From Gammaproteobacteria bacterium (GTDB lineage Bacteria > Pseudomonadota > Gammaproteobacteria > GCA-001735895): a stretch of 33,772 nt of DNA. The stretch covers positions 1 through 33,772 of the forward strand of contig JAUVCH010000043.1 of the NCBI GenBank assembly GCA_030595795.1, read 5' to 3'. This document shows positions 7,768 to 18,144 of this stretch, in pieces. The notes under the pieces are model-generated. The model did no database searches. It had not been told where the DNA came from and worked only from the letters and a program-made list of their open reading frames with translations. Position 1 is the stretch's first letter, and every line of letters begins with the position of its first letter. A program made the translations under genes and the position numbers.

Positions 7768-8928
7768 GTGAAGGTTCTCCATTTTTATAAGACATATATA
7801 CCAGACACAATCGGCGGTATTGAACAGGTCATTAATCAGATAGCACGGGGTACAGTTAGCCTGGGCATTACCACTGAGGTATTGTCTCTAAGCCCTGTAG
7901 TGGTTGACCGAACTGTTGAGGTAGATGGTCATAAAGTCCACCGCTGCCGTTCTAATTTTGAAATTGCATCTACCCCTTTTTCTGCTTCGGCTTTTTTACG
8001 GTTTCGTCAATTGGCCAAGGAAGCCGATCTTATCCATTATCATTTTCCATATCCTTTTACCGATGTACTTCACTTTGCTTCACGAGTTAACAAACCAACT
8101 TTGCTGACTTACCATTCGGACATCATAAAGCAAAAATACCTGCTTAAACTATATAGGCCTTTGGAGCGCCTATTTTTATCTGACGTTAATCAAATTGTAG
8201 CAACTTCACCCAATTATCTGGCAACCAGCGACGTTCTCTCGCAATTCAAACACAAGACTAGCGTAATTCCGATAGGTCTCGATAAAAGCACCTATCCTGC
8301 AGTTACGCCGGAAAGGCTGAATTACTGGCGTGAGCGATTTGGGCCGCGTTTTTTTCTGTTTGTTGGGATGATTCGATATTACAAGGGACTGCATATTTTG
8401 GTCGATGCCGCCCGTAATTCGAATTACCCGATAGTAATTGTGGGGGCAGGACCAGTAGAGAATGAGTTAAAAGAGCATGCGGCAAGACTCGGAGTGCACA
8501 ATATACATTTTTTAGGTCATTTGTCGGATGAAGATAAAGTGGTTTTACTGGAGCTTTGCTATGCGGCAGTTTTCCCATCGCATCTTCGCTCAGAGGCTTT
8601 CGGCATCTCTTTGCTGGAAGGGGCTATGTATGGCAAGCCATTAATCTCTAGTGAGATTGGTACCGGGACGACTTATATTAATATAGATAAAGAGACAGGT
8701 GTTGTGGTGCCTCCCAGTGACCCAGTTGCCCTCCGCAAGGCGATGGATTACCTGTGGAATAATCCGAAGGAGGCAGCGGCGATGGGGAAGTGTGCACAAG
8801 ACCGATACTGGAAGTTGTTTACTGCTGAAAGAATGGCTAAATCTTATGTGGAACTGTACAGAATACTACTAGGGAAGGAGACGAGGCATGGAGAGGGATT
8901 GTCATCGGGTAATTCGGCTCAAAAGTAG
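7768..8928 (+). CDS. Family 4 glycosyltransferase
   Basis: 386 residues from a GTG start. The N-lobe begins MKVLHFYKTYIPDTIGGIEQVINQIA, a typical GT4 opening with the glycine loop for the acceptor side. The C-lobe has FLFVGMIRYYKGLHILVDA, VIVGAGPVENELK, and the donor-binding SEAFGISLLEGAMYGKP with Glu276 and Glu284. The overall form resembles retaining mannosyl- or glucosyl-type transferases of polysaccharide loci, but the sugar cannot be assigned. It is the last gene of the glycan cluster; no terminator with a T-run follows. Upstream spacing is 16 nt, consistent with one transcript with the preceding GT2. Confidence 0.86.
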   Translation: MKVLHFYKTYIPDTIGGIEQVINQIARGTVSLGITTEVLSLSPVVVDRTVEVDGHKVHRCRSNFEIASTPFSASAFLRFRQLAKEADLIHYHFPYPFTDVLHFASRVNKPTLLTYHSDIIKQKYLLKLYRPLERLFLSDVNQIVATSPNYLATSDVLSQFKHKTSVIPIGLDKSTYPAVTPERLNYWRERFGPRFFLFVGMIRYYKGLHILVDAARNSNYPIVIVGAGPVENELKEHAARLGVHNIHFLGHLSDEDKVVLLELCYAAVFPSHLRSEAFGISLLEGAMYGKPLISSEIGTGTTYINIDKETGVVVPPSDPVALRKAMDYLWNNPKEAAAMGKCAQDRYWKLFTAERMAKSYVELYRILLGKETRHGEGLSSGNSAQK

Positions 8929-8971
8929 GGGTGTGTTTCATTAGAGGGGGAGTTGCGTTGGATTTTTGTAG

Positions 8972-11677
<2,706 letters not shown>

Positions 11678-11687
11678 GACGGGTCGT

Positions 11688-12185
11688 ATGAAATTTCGCT
11701 GGCCAGGATTCATTGGTCTTGGGTTCGCCCTGGTGATGAGCTTGCAGGCCTGCGGTTTTCAGCTACGTGGCTTCTCGGCTCTACCCGATCAATTGACTAA
11801 CCTGCGACTGGTCGCCGATGATCTATCGACGGCTCAGCAACGCGATTTAAAGTCTCAACTGGAACGAGCAGGCGCCACGCTACGATACGGCGATGAGCTG
11901 CGGCCTGTAGTCTTAAATATTGCGCTCGAAACACTGCCAGAGCGTAAACTGGCAGACAGCGCTGGTTCGAATAAAACGATTTTTCGACTCTCGCGTCAGC
12001 TTAGTTACAGCCTGACCGATGCCGGGGGTAACCGACTGGTGGATAATCAGAGGCTGGTACAACGGCAGGATCTAGAGCTCGATGATAATAATTTGCTCAG
12101 CTCCGAAGGTGAAAAACAACACGTTCTGGATAATCTGGACGATGCTTTGTTTAATAGTTTGATGATACAGCTCAGACGTTTATAA
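11688..12185 (+). CDS. lptE: LPS-assembly lipoprotein LptE
   Basis: 165 residues. A signal peptide ends in the lipobox LQAC with the lipidated Cys22, immediately followed by the hallmark GFQLRG. LptE is the outer-membrane lipoprotein that plugs the LptD barrel and helps place LPS in the outer leaflet. The length is close to the family norm (about 165-195). The gene follows leuS by 10 nt, the conserved arrangement. In most relatives holA comes next; here a four-gene module and a small RNA locus intervene. Confidence 0.93.
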   Translation: MKFRWPGFIGLGFALVMSLQACGFQLRGFSALPDQLTNLRLVADDLSTAQQRDLKSQLERAGATLRYGDELRPVVLNIALETLPERKLADSAGSNKTIFRLSRQLSYSLTDAGGNRLVDNQRLVQRQDLELDDNNLLSSEGEKQHVLDNLDDALFNSLMIQLRRL

Positions 12186-12256
12186 TCGGCTAGAACGGGT
12201 GGCTACTATCGAATCAGTATTGCCTGGTGACAACAAACCTATAACCGAAAACATTC

Positions 12257-12832
12257 ATGTCAGATTTGATCGAACCGAGCTCTTTCGCAGCAAAAAGTAA
12301 TCCCCTGTTCTGGATTAGTCTCATTGTTATCGGCCTGATTCTATTCATATTTTTTGGTACTGATCGGGGTGTTCCGGTCATTGCCAGCGAGATTGATAGC
12401 GGCGCAGATACGGTCGGACAAATCGATCGCAGCCTACTGCCGCCACCGGGAATGCGGGCGCGTCAGTTAATAGAGCGGGTCCGAGCCGAAGAGACACCCT
12501 ATCCACTGGAGTCGATATTCGAAAAGGCGCACGAGTACGATAGCGAAGGCAGCCTCGCCGATGCCCATCTTCTCTACTTCTTTTCAGCACGCGAAGGCTT
12601 CGAACCAGCAATGATGAAAATGGGTGAATTATCCGACCCGACATTATTTCGGTCAGAAAACAACCTGCTCGACCGGGCCGATGCTATTCAGTCCTACAAA
12701 TGGTATCGAAAGCTAGCTGACCTGGGCCAGATCGAGGCCGATGAAAAAATTCAAAACCTGCAACAATGGGCGGTTCAGGCATGGGCAAGCGGCGACCCCG
12801 ATGCGCGTCAGTTACTACTGCTGACGCAGTAG
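12257..12832 (+). CDS. Single-pass membrane protein with Sel1/TPR-like periplasmic region
   Basis: 191 residues. A short cytoplasmic N-terminus, one membrane helix (about 18-36: FWISLIVIGLILFIFFG), then a periplasmic region. About residues 85-165 look like one or two degenerate Sel1-type helical repeats (SLADAHLLYFFSAREGFEPAMMKMGELSDP, then AIQSYKWYRKLADLGQIEAD), a fold used for protein-protein contact. No catalytic motif is visible. It begins the module inserted between lptE and holA and is followed 48 nt later by the vWA protein. It may be the sensor or scaffold component of that envelope module, possibly in a role like the accessory Tag proteins of the T6SS phosphorylation pathway, but that is inference. 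Confidence 0.7.
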   Translation: MSDLIEPSSFAAKSNPLFWISLIVIGLILFIFFGTDRGVPVIASEIDSGADTVGQIDRSLLPPPGMRARQLIERVRAEETPYPLESIFEKAHEYDSEGSLADAHLLYFFSAREGFEPAMMKMGELSDPTLFRSENNLLDRADAIQSYKWYRKLADLGQIEADEKIQNLQQWAVQAWASGDPDARQLLLLTQ

Positions 12833-12880
12833 AGACTATGCTGTTATTTCGTATTTTCTTCCAGCCCCACAGGAGATAAA

Positions 12881-14833
12881 GTGAAAAGAATAAGTCGAAT
12901 AGTATTGGCTGGTTTCGTCATGGTTTTGGCCTTTAGTCTACAGGCGGCCGAGCTGAAACCACTGCTAATGGAAGGTAAGAAAACCCTTTATCAGCGCGTA
13001 TTAAGTACGCCCGATGCGCGCATTTACGAGCAAACCAGTCGTACCAGTAACTCGCAGGAAGTCGTACCGTTTAGTGTTTTATACGTTTACGAAAAGCAGG
13101 ATGGCTGGATTAAAGTCGGCTACGATAGTTTTGGTAAGACAGTAGGCTGGGTACCAGAGAAGCAGGCGATTGTCTGGAACCAGGCCCTGACTGTATCGTT
13201 CAAAGACCCTCAGGATATCCAGCGGGTCATGCTGTTTTACAATAAGAAATCGCTTAAGGATTTGGTAGATAATTTTGACAAAGAAGCCTATCAGAAGCTG
13301 TACGAGGCCGCGGTCAGTGGTGAACCGCTGGAAAATAGTCCTGTGATTGCGATACAGCCCGAAGCGCATCTGGAAATTCGGGATAATTTTTATCTGGTGC
13401 CGATAAAACAGTACGAAGATGTTTATCTGGGCAACGAGCAGGCTCGTTTACTCGAAATCGCCACTGTACCGCTAGATGATGATTCCGATGCCGATGACCT
13501 TTCTCAGTCGGCCAAAAAGACGCGCAGTTACCGCAGTGGCATCCATTTTGTCATCGATTCGACGGCTTCGATGGGACCTTATATAGATCGTACTCGCGAA
13601 GCGGTTCGAAGAGTTTTTAGCGCTATCGATAAACAGGGACTGACCAATCAGGTTAGCTTTGGTATGACCGCGTATCGGGATAATCTCGATCAGGTGCCCG
13701 AACTCGAATATCTTACCCGGCAATACGTCAGCTTGTCGGAAGGTACCGATGTCGATCAATTTTTTGAGGGAGTGAACAATCTCAGCCCGGCGACTATATC
13801 CAGCCGAGATTTTCGCGAAGATGCCTATGCCGGGATTAAGTCGGCCATCGAGGATTCTGACTGGGATAACTTCGATGCCCGCTACATTATTCTGATCACC
13901 GACGCCGGGCCGCGGGAAAGCCACGATTCACTCGGTACAACGCGCCTGAGTGCACAGGCACTGCGTCAACTGGCCTACGATAAAGGCGTGTCACTCTGGG
14001 TGTTCCACCTGCGTACACCATCGATTATTGCCGACCATGAAAGAGCCGAAAGCCTTTATAAGGCGCTGTCTTTTTATCCGGGGATTGGCGATTTTTACTA
14101 CGGTGTTAGCCTCGGTCAGGTCGACGAATTCGGTACCGTGTTGGAAACTCTAGCCAATCAGATAACCCAACAGGTATTGGCGACGACGAATGGCGTGCCG
14201 CCCATTCCCTTGCCTAAAAGCGATTCCGGTGATGAGACTACCACTCAGCTTTCACGACTTCAGGATCGGGTTGCGAAACTGGGTAATGCCTTGCGTATGC
14301 GTTATCTGCAACGGGAGTCGGGCAAGCCTTTACCCAGAGTGTTCGATGCCTGGATGGTCGATCGAGATTTTATGAATCCTGAACGGTCTTCGGTAGATGT
14401 CCGTGTTTTATTAACTCGCGACCAACTCAGCGATTTGAAAAATGTCATGCAGCAAGTTCTGGAACTCGCAGAAGAGGGTGTGCTTAGTCCGAAAAATTTC
14501 ATTAACGATCTTAAAAGCCTGGCAGCAACGGTGAGTCGAGACCCTTCATCGGTGGCCGGTAGCACCTCGAGTGCAGGTACTAATCTGGCAGAAATGGGCT
14601 ATATGCGCGAATATATCGAAGACTTGCCCTATACCGGCGAAGTAATGAACTTGACGCTGGAGAGCTGGGAAGAATGGTCGGCGAAAACTCAAATCGAATT
14701 TATGCAGCGACTCGATAGCAAAATCAATTATTACCAGGCCTTGCACGATCACACCGATCTATGGGTGACCCCGGGCGGTGGTGCCGTCAATGGTAACTCG
14801 GTATTTCCAGTTGCCCTCGATTTATTGCCTTAA
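12881..14833 (+). CDS. Periplasmic SH3 + von Willebrand A protein resembling the periplasmic half of PpkA
   Basis: 650 residues from GTG 12881 with AGGAG 5 nt upstream. A signal peptide (about 1-22, LQAA) is followed by a bacterial SH3-like domain (about 33-95: LYQRVLSTPDARIYEQ, then VLYVYEKQDGWIKVG and GWVPEKQAI), then a linker, then a vWA domain (about 215-410). The MIDAS-type motif DSTAS has Asp226, Thr228 and Ser230, and ITDAG supplies Asp341. FGMTAYRDNLDQVPELEYLTR and YYGVSLGQVDEFG match, as I recall them, the C-terminal periplasmic region of the type VI secretion kinase PpkA. There is no kinase domain and no membrane helix after the signal peptide. The last 200 residues are helical and unassigned. 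The ABC transporter genes follow directly, so it probably binds or gates that complex. The PpkA relation is by memory of motifs. Confidence 0.8.
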   Translation: MKRISRIVLAGFVMVLAFSLQAAELKPLLMEGKKTLYQRVLSTPDARIYEQTSRTSNSQEVVPFSVLYVYEKQDGWIKVGYDSFGKTVGWVPEKQAIVWNQALTVSFKDPQDIQRVMLFYNKKSLKDLVDNFDKEAYQKLYEAAVSGEPLENSPVIAIQPEAHLEIRDNFYLVPIKQYEDVYLGNEQARLLEIATVPLDDDSDADDLSQSAKKTRSYRSGIHFVIDSTASMGPYIDRTREAVRRVFSAIDKQGLTNQVSFGMTAYRDNLDQVPELEYLTRQYVSLSEGTDVDQFFEGVNNLSPATISSRDFREDAYAGIKSAIEDSDWDNFDARYIILITDAGPRESHDSLGTTRLSAQALRQLAYDKGVSLWVFHLRTPSIIADHERAESLYKALSFYPGIGDFYYGVSLGQVDEFGTVLETLANQITQQVLATTNGVPPIPLPKSDSGDETTTQLSRLQDRVAKLGNALRMRYLQRESGKPLPRVFDAWMVDRDFMNPERSSVDVRVLLTRDQLSDLKNVMQQVLELAEEGVLSPKNFINDLKSLAATVSRDPSSVAGSTSSAGTNLAEMGYMREYIEDLPYTGEVMNLTLESWEEWSAKTQIEFMQRLDSKINYYQALHDHTDLWVTPGGGAVNGNSVFPVALDLLP

Positions 14834-14837
14834 TTCC

Positions 14838-15563
14838 GTGACAGTCGTATACGATTTAAAAAATGTCGTTAAGGAGCGTTTGGTCGACGGTGTTGGGTTT
14901 CGCCTCCAGGTCCCCAGTATCGAAATAAAGGCACAGGAGAATATTGCTCTGGTAGGCCATAGCGGTTGCGGCAAAAGCACACTGCTGGACATGCTGGCGC
15001 TAATACTACACCCCGATAAGTCTGATCATTTCGATATCGACCCGGTAGATGGTAAAAGTCAGCAAGTCGATAAGCTCTGGCATCACCATCGCCAGAGTCG
15101 ATTATCCCAAATCCGCAAACAACATATTGGTTACGTGCTGCAAAATGGCGGGCTACTACCCTATTTGACAGTACGTGAAAATATCGAATTACCGCGCCGG
15201 TTACTCAAGCTTGCGGATGATGATTCGATAAACTCGATCGCCAAAGTGCTGGGAATACATCGGCAACTCGACAAGTTACCAGGGCTGCTTTCCGCCGGAG
15301 AAAGGCAACGCGCCGCCTTTGCGCGAGCGCTTTCGCACCGACCTTCGATATTGCTGGCCGATGAACCCACTGCGGCACTTGATCCGATCACGACGCGAAA
15401 AATCATGGCCGTGGTGATGGAATTGATCAAGGGCTTAAAGATAACGCTGATCACTGCAAGCCACGACTGGGCGCATGTTTATAAAATGGATTTGAGGGTG
15501 TTAAAACAGGAAGCCGAACCGGTCGAAAATGGTCGCATCTATCAATCAACATTCCATGACTAA
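14838..15563 (+). CDS. ABC transporter ATP-binding protein, TagT/LolD-like
   Basis: 241 residues from GTG 14838, 4 nt after the vWA stop; an upstream in-frame start at 14778 would overlap vWA coding and is rejected. Walker A GHSGCGKST (40-48), Q-loop Gln102 (YVLQNGG), the signature LSAGERQ (151-157, Ala in place of the usual Gly), Walker B ILLADEP (171-177), D-loop and H-loop histidine (TASHDW) are all present, so it should hydrolyse ATP. The type is the LolD/MacB/FtsE class, which drives mechanotransmission by FtsX-like permeases rather than classic transport. With the adjacent permease and PpkA-like vWA protein it resembles TagT of the T6SS Tag pathway. The substrate or output is unknown. 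Confidence 0.85.
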   Translation: MTVVYDLKNVVKERLVDGVGFRLQVPSIEIKAQENIALVGHSGCGKSTLLDMLALILHPDKSDHFDIDPVDGKSQQVDKLWHHHRQSRLSQIRKQHIGYVLQNGGLLPYLTVRENIELPRRLLKLADDDSINSIAKVLGIHRQLDKLPGLLSAGERQRAAFARALSHRPSILLADEPTAALDPITTRKIMAVVMELIKGLKITLITASHDWAHVYKMDLRVLKQEAEPVENGRIYQSTFHD

Positions 15564-15575
15564 GAGATGCCCTAA

Positions 15576-16787
15576 GTGAGCCAGCTTAGCAATATCATCC
15601 GCCTCAGCTTCCGTGACTATAGCCACGAATGGCGTATGTCGGGCTGTTTTATCTTTGCACTGTCTGCGGTGCTGGCGCCGATGATGATTCTGTTTGGATT
15701 AAAGTTCGGCATCGTCACTAGCATGGTAGATAGCCTGGTAGAAAACCCGACCAACCGAGAAATTCGTCCTATCGGTAGCGGGCGCTATTCTGAGCAATGG
15801 ATTGAAGATTTTCGTAACCGCAAGGATATCGAGTTTATTATTCCAAAAACACGAGCTCTGGCTGCAACAATCCAGCTCAAAAGCGATACCGCTACGAGAA
15901 TTCTTTCGAGCGAGCTGCTGGCTACTGCCGAGAATGACCCCTTGCTTGCTGGTATGCAGAGGTTTCCTGACGATTACTACCAGATAATCCTGAGTCAAAG
16001 CGCCGCGAAGAAATTAAAAGTCGAACAAGGTGATCGTATCGATGCCAGTCTGGCTCGGCAATTTCACGGTAAACGCGAGCGAGTGCACCTGACTGTAAAC
16101 GTTATCGATATAGCCAGCATCTCGGTGACCAGTCGTAATGTGGCTTTTGTGAATCTCGATTTGCTGGTCGCAACCGAGCAGTTTAAGGATGGCCGTGAGG
16201 TGCCTGATCTTGGTTGGGATGGTGATAGTGGATCCTCTGCATCAAGAGTGTTTCCTTCGTTCCGGCTTTATGCGCGCTCAATTAACGATGTCGGGGGTAT
16301 AGTCGCCGACCTGGAAAAACAGGGCGTTCGCGTCAAGGCCAATGTTGCAGAGATCGAAACAGTACAGTCGATTGATCAAAACCTCTCGGTTATTTTCTGG
16401 ATTATTGCCTGCGTCGGAGCTGCCGGGTTTGCCTTTTCGCTGGGTGCGAGTCTGTGGGCGAATGTCGATCGAAAAGGCAAAGACCTCAGTGTGCTGAGAC
16501 TCATCGGTTTCAGAAGCAGCGTCATTGTTCTGTTTCCGGTATTGCAGTCCTGCTATACGGCAATACTGGGATGGTTGCTGGCGGTACTGGTTTATCTGGG
16601 TTTCGAGCAATTGATTAACCGTTTCCTGGCCCCGCGATTAAACCTGGATCAATCCCTGTGTTATTTGCTGACCGAACATTTTTTCTGGGCACTGGGGTTA
16701 ACGGTGGTCACCGCTATTGTAGCAGCAATTTTAGGCGGTTTAAGAGCTTCCGGGATAGAGCCTTCGGACGGTCTTCGAGACATGTAG
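15576..16787 (+). CDS. FtsX/MacB-type ABC permease, TagS-like
   Basis: 403 residues from a GTG 12 nt after the ATPase stop. The layout is one N-terminal membrane helix (about 22-45), a large periplasmic domain (about 46-265) and three C-terminal helices (about 270-295, 315-342, 363-390), the type VII ABC topology of MacB, LolC/E and FtsX. The segment NREIRPIGSGRYSEQW early in the periplasmic domain recalls TagS-like permeases. VDRKGKDLSVLRLIGFR, after the second helix, is the usual cytoplasmic coupling loop. It should pair with the ATPase at 14838 and contact the periplasmic vWA protein. The stop codon lies inside the GacA-box-like palindrome of the next locus. Confidence 0.82.
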   Translation: MSQLSNIIRLSFRDYSHEWRMSGCFIFALSAVLAPMMILFGLKFGIVTSMVDSLVENPTNREIRPIGSGRYSEQWIEDFRNRKDIEFIIPKTRALAATIQLKSDTATRILSSELLATAENDPLLAGMQRFPDDYYQIILSQSAAKKLKVEQGDRIDASLARQFHGKRERVHLTVNVIDIASISVTSRNVAFVNLDLLVATEQFKDGREVPDLGWDGDSGSSASRVFPSFRLYARSINDVGGIVADLEKQGVRVKANVAEIETVQSIDQNLSVIFWIIACVGAAGFAFSLGASLWANVDRKGKDLSVLRLIGFRSSVIVLFPVLQSCYTAILGWLLAVLVYLGFEQLINRFLAPRLNLDQSLCYLLTEHFFWALGLTVVTAIVAAILGGLRASGIEPSDGLRDM

Positions 16788-16800
16788 GATAAATCCTACA
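16783..16800. promoter_or_regulatory. GacA/UvrY-box-like palindrome
   Basis: TGTAGG-ATAAAT-CCTACA is a perfect inverted repeat with two 6-bp arms and a 6-bp centre. The known GacA upstream activating sequence is TGTAAG-N6-CTTACA; this differs by one symmetrical substitution in each arm and keeps the spacing. It overlaps the permease stop codon and is centred about 87 bp before the predicted start of the small RNA. Confidence 0.6.
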
Positions 16801-16845
16801 AAAATAATGGGAAAGAACCTACGTTGCATAGTAGCCACAGCCTAT

Positions 16846-16872
16846 TTGCAATAATAAGGCTATGTTTATAAT
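16846..16872 (+). promoter_or_regulatory. Promoter of the GGA-rich small RNA
   Basis: A perfect -10 TATAAT at 16867-16872 is preceded by TTGCAA at 16846-16851 (15-bp spacer; shifting the -35 by one base gives 16). A suboptimal -35 is usual for activator-dependent promoters. Transcription would begin near 16879. Confidence 0.6.
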
Positions 16873-16878
16873 ACATGC

Positions 16879-17026
16879 ATGTCTGTAAGGAGACAGACCC
16901 AAGGAGATGTGTATATGGATATTCTCCCCACATCGAAAGGCAGGGAAGCTTAGCTGGAAGCCGCTGGATGAAATAAAGCAGGTAATCTTTAAACCCTCTG
17001 ATTTGCAAGAGTCGGAGGGTTTTTTT
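16879..17026 (+). ncRNA. Candidate Rsm/Csr-type CsrA-sequestering small RNA
   Basis: A roughly 148-nt transcript is bounded by a TATAAT promoter and a strong intrinsic terminator, with no open frame of note. It carries seven GGA triplets, four in the CsrA-preferred ANGGA form: two AAGGA, one ATGGA and one AGGGA. The first AAGGAG is the exact 6-nt loop of a perfect hairpin with arms GTCTGT and ACAGAC (about 16881-16898). The ATGGAT lies in the loop of a GATGTG/CACATC stem. GGA-bearing hairpins, a GacA-like box and a terminator are the marks of RsmX/Y/Z and CsrB/C, which titrate CsrA/RsmA. The size fits RsmY/RsmZ (about 110-130 nt). The exact 5' end is predicted. An alternative is an unrelated sRNA or a leader of holA. 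Confidence 0.62.
16991..17026 (+). terminator. Intrinsic terminator of the small RNA
   Basis: An 11-bp stem (AAACCCTCTGA at 16991-17001 with TCGGAGGGTTT at 17012-17022, one T-G wobble) encloses a 10-nt loop. The T-run spans 17020-17026. This is the clearest rho-independent terminator in the window. Confidence 0.88.
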
Positions 17027-17048
17027 ATGCCAGAAAGTTAATGCTAAT

Positions 17049-18101
17049 ATGCTAGCATGTATCGTCAGTTCGAACGCCTCAATATCCATGCAAGCCAGCC
17101 AGATAAGTGAAAGCCCAAAACACCTAGTTTTACTCTCAAGCAGCGAGCCGTTGCTGATACGCGACTGGCTTGATGTCGCGCGAAGTTCATTGCGAGAAGC
17201 CGGCTACGAAGATATTCAAAACCTGGTGACAGAGTCGGGTTTCGACTGGAATGCTATGCTCGAAGAAGGCGATATGCTGTCATTATTTGCGAGTAAAAAA
17301 TGCCGCATTGTCTCTATCGTTAATGGTAAACCAGGACAAAAAGGTGGGAAGGTCATTCAATTACTTTGCGAGAAACCGTCTGAGGACAATCTTTATATTT
17401 TTGTCGTGCCAAATCTGGATCGTCAAAGCAAAAATGCCAGCTGGTTCAAGAGTTTACAAAAGGCAGGAGAAATCGTTGAGTTAAAGCCAGTTTACGAGAA
17501 CGAACTGGTCGCCTGGATTAAACAACGTGCGTTACAAAAAGGATTAAAAATAGATCAGCAGGCTGCGGCATTTCTGGCAGAAAGAACCGAAGGCAATTTA
17601 CTGGCTGCAGACCAGGAACTGGAAAAGCTTTCGATTCGATTTGATGGTGAGCAGGATATCGCCTTCGAAGTGATCGAAGAATCTGTTTCGCAAAGCGCGC
17701 GTTACAGTCAATTCGTTCTGGTTGACGCCTGTCTTGCTGGCCAGGCTGGGCGGGCTTTGAAAATTCTCGAAAGTCTGAAAAACGAGGGCTTTGTGACAAC
17801 ACAAATTCGCTGGGCGGTACAGTCGGCACTGGAACAGCTAAGTGGCCTGAAACTTGCGCAATCAACAGGTAGCCTGAATGACCGGGTCTGGCAGGCAAAG
17901 CGAATCTGGCGTAATAAACAACGCCTTTACCAAACCGCTTTGTCACGATTGAATGGTTCGCAGATTGAGCGTTTGCTACAAAGCTGTGCTACATTAGACC
18001 GGGTGAGTAAGGGCCAGCAGGATAGTGATTATCCAGATCAGGACTGGCTACAATTGAAGGCGTTAATTAGCCAGTTTTGTGGACTGAAATTACAGCTATA
18101 A
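17049..18101 (+). CDS. holA: DNA polymerase III delta subunit
   Basis: 350 residues as called. HolA is the clamp-loader delta subunit that opens the beta clamp. Family features are LLSSSEPLLIRDW (the counterpart of YLLLGNDPLLLQE), DWNAMLEEGDMLSLFASKKCRIV, ASWFKSLQKAG, and TEGNLLAADQELEKLSI with the typical EGNLLA motif, then a C-terminal helical collar domain with RIWRNKQRLYQTALSRL. The N-terminal 20 or so residues do not match the family well. The ATG at 17049 lies only 22 nt after the T-run of a strong terminator, and ATG 17088 (MQASQISESPKH) is an alternative start. Neither has a clear Shine-Dalgarno. proA follows after 62 nt. Confidence 0.92.
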   Translation: MLACIVSSNASISMQASQISESPKHLVLLSSSEPLLIRDWLDVARSSLREAGYEDIQNLVTESGFDWNAMLEEGDMLSLFASKKCRIVSIVNGKPGQKGGKVIQLLCEKPSEDNLYIFVVPNLDRQSKNASWFKSLQKAGEIVELKPVYENELVAWIKQRALQKGLKIDQQAAAFLAERTEGNLLAADQELEKLSIRFDGEQDIAFEVIEESVSQSARYSQFVLVDACLAGQAGRALKILESLKNEGFVTTQIRWAVQSALEQLSGLKLAQSTGSLNDRVWQAKRIWRNKQRLYQTALSRLNGSQIERLLQSCATLDRVSKGQQDSDYPDQDWLQLKALISQFCGLKLQL

Positions 18102-18108
18102 GCTTTTT

Positions 18109-18144
18109 GAATGCATTCTTATGAAGGCAATATCTGAATGCATT
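18109..18144. repeat. Paired GAATGCATT palindromes before proA
   Basis: GAATGCATTC (18109-18118) is a perfect 10-bp palindrome and GAATGCATTA (18136-18145) repeats nine of its bases, with 27 bp between equivalent positions. Because the core AATGCATT is self-complementary, the two copies could be a tandem operator or pair into one hairpin in the proA leader. proA starts at 18164, with AGGA just upstream. Confidence 0.4.

Noticed and set aside
12220..12245. Promoter TTGCCT / TATAAC before the Sel1-like gene
   Set aside because: The -10 is good but the spacer is only 14 bp; no alternative -35 at 16-18 bp was found.
13472..13924. 150-residue minus-strand ORF inside the vWA gene
   Set aside because: It is antisense to the conserved vWA core and has no recognisable domain; long antisense frames are expected from the codon usage here.
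14778..14837. Upstream start of the ABC ATPase at 14778
   Set aside because: It overlaps the 3' end of the vWA gene and adds 20 residues unlike ABC proteins; GTG 14838 begins 4 nt after the vWA stop and gives a normal N-terminus.
16796..17089. 97-residue minus-strand ORF across the small RNA locus
   Set aside because: It reads antisense through the promoter, RNA and terminator, has no family resemblance and no Shine-Dalgarno, and uses the T-run and hairpin arms as codons.
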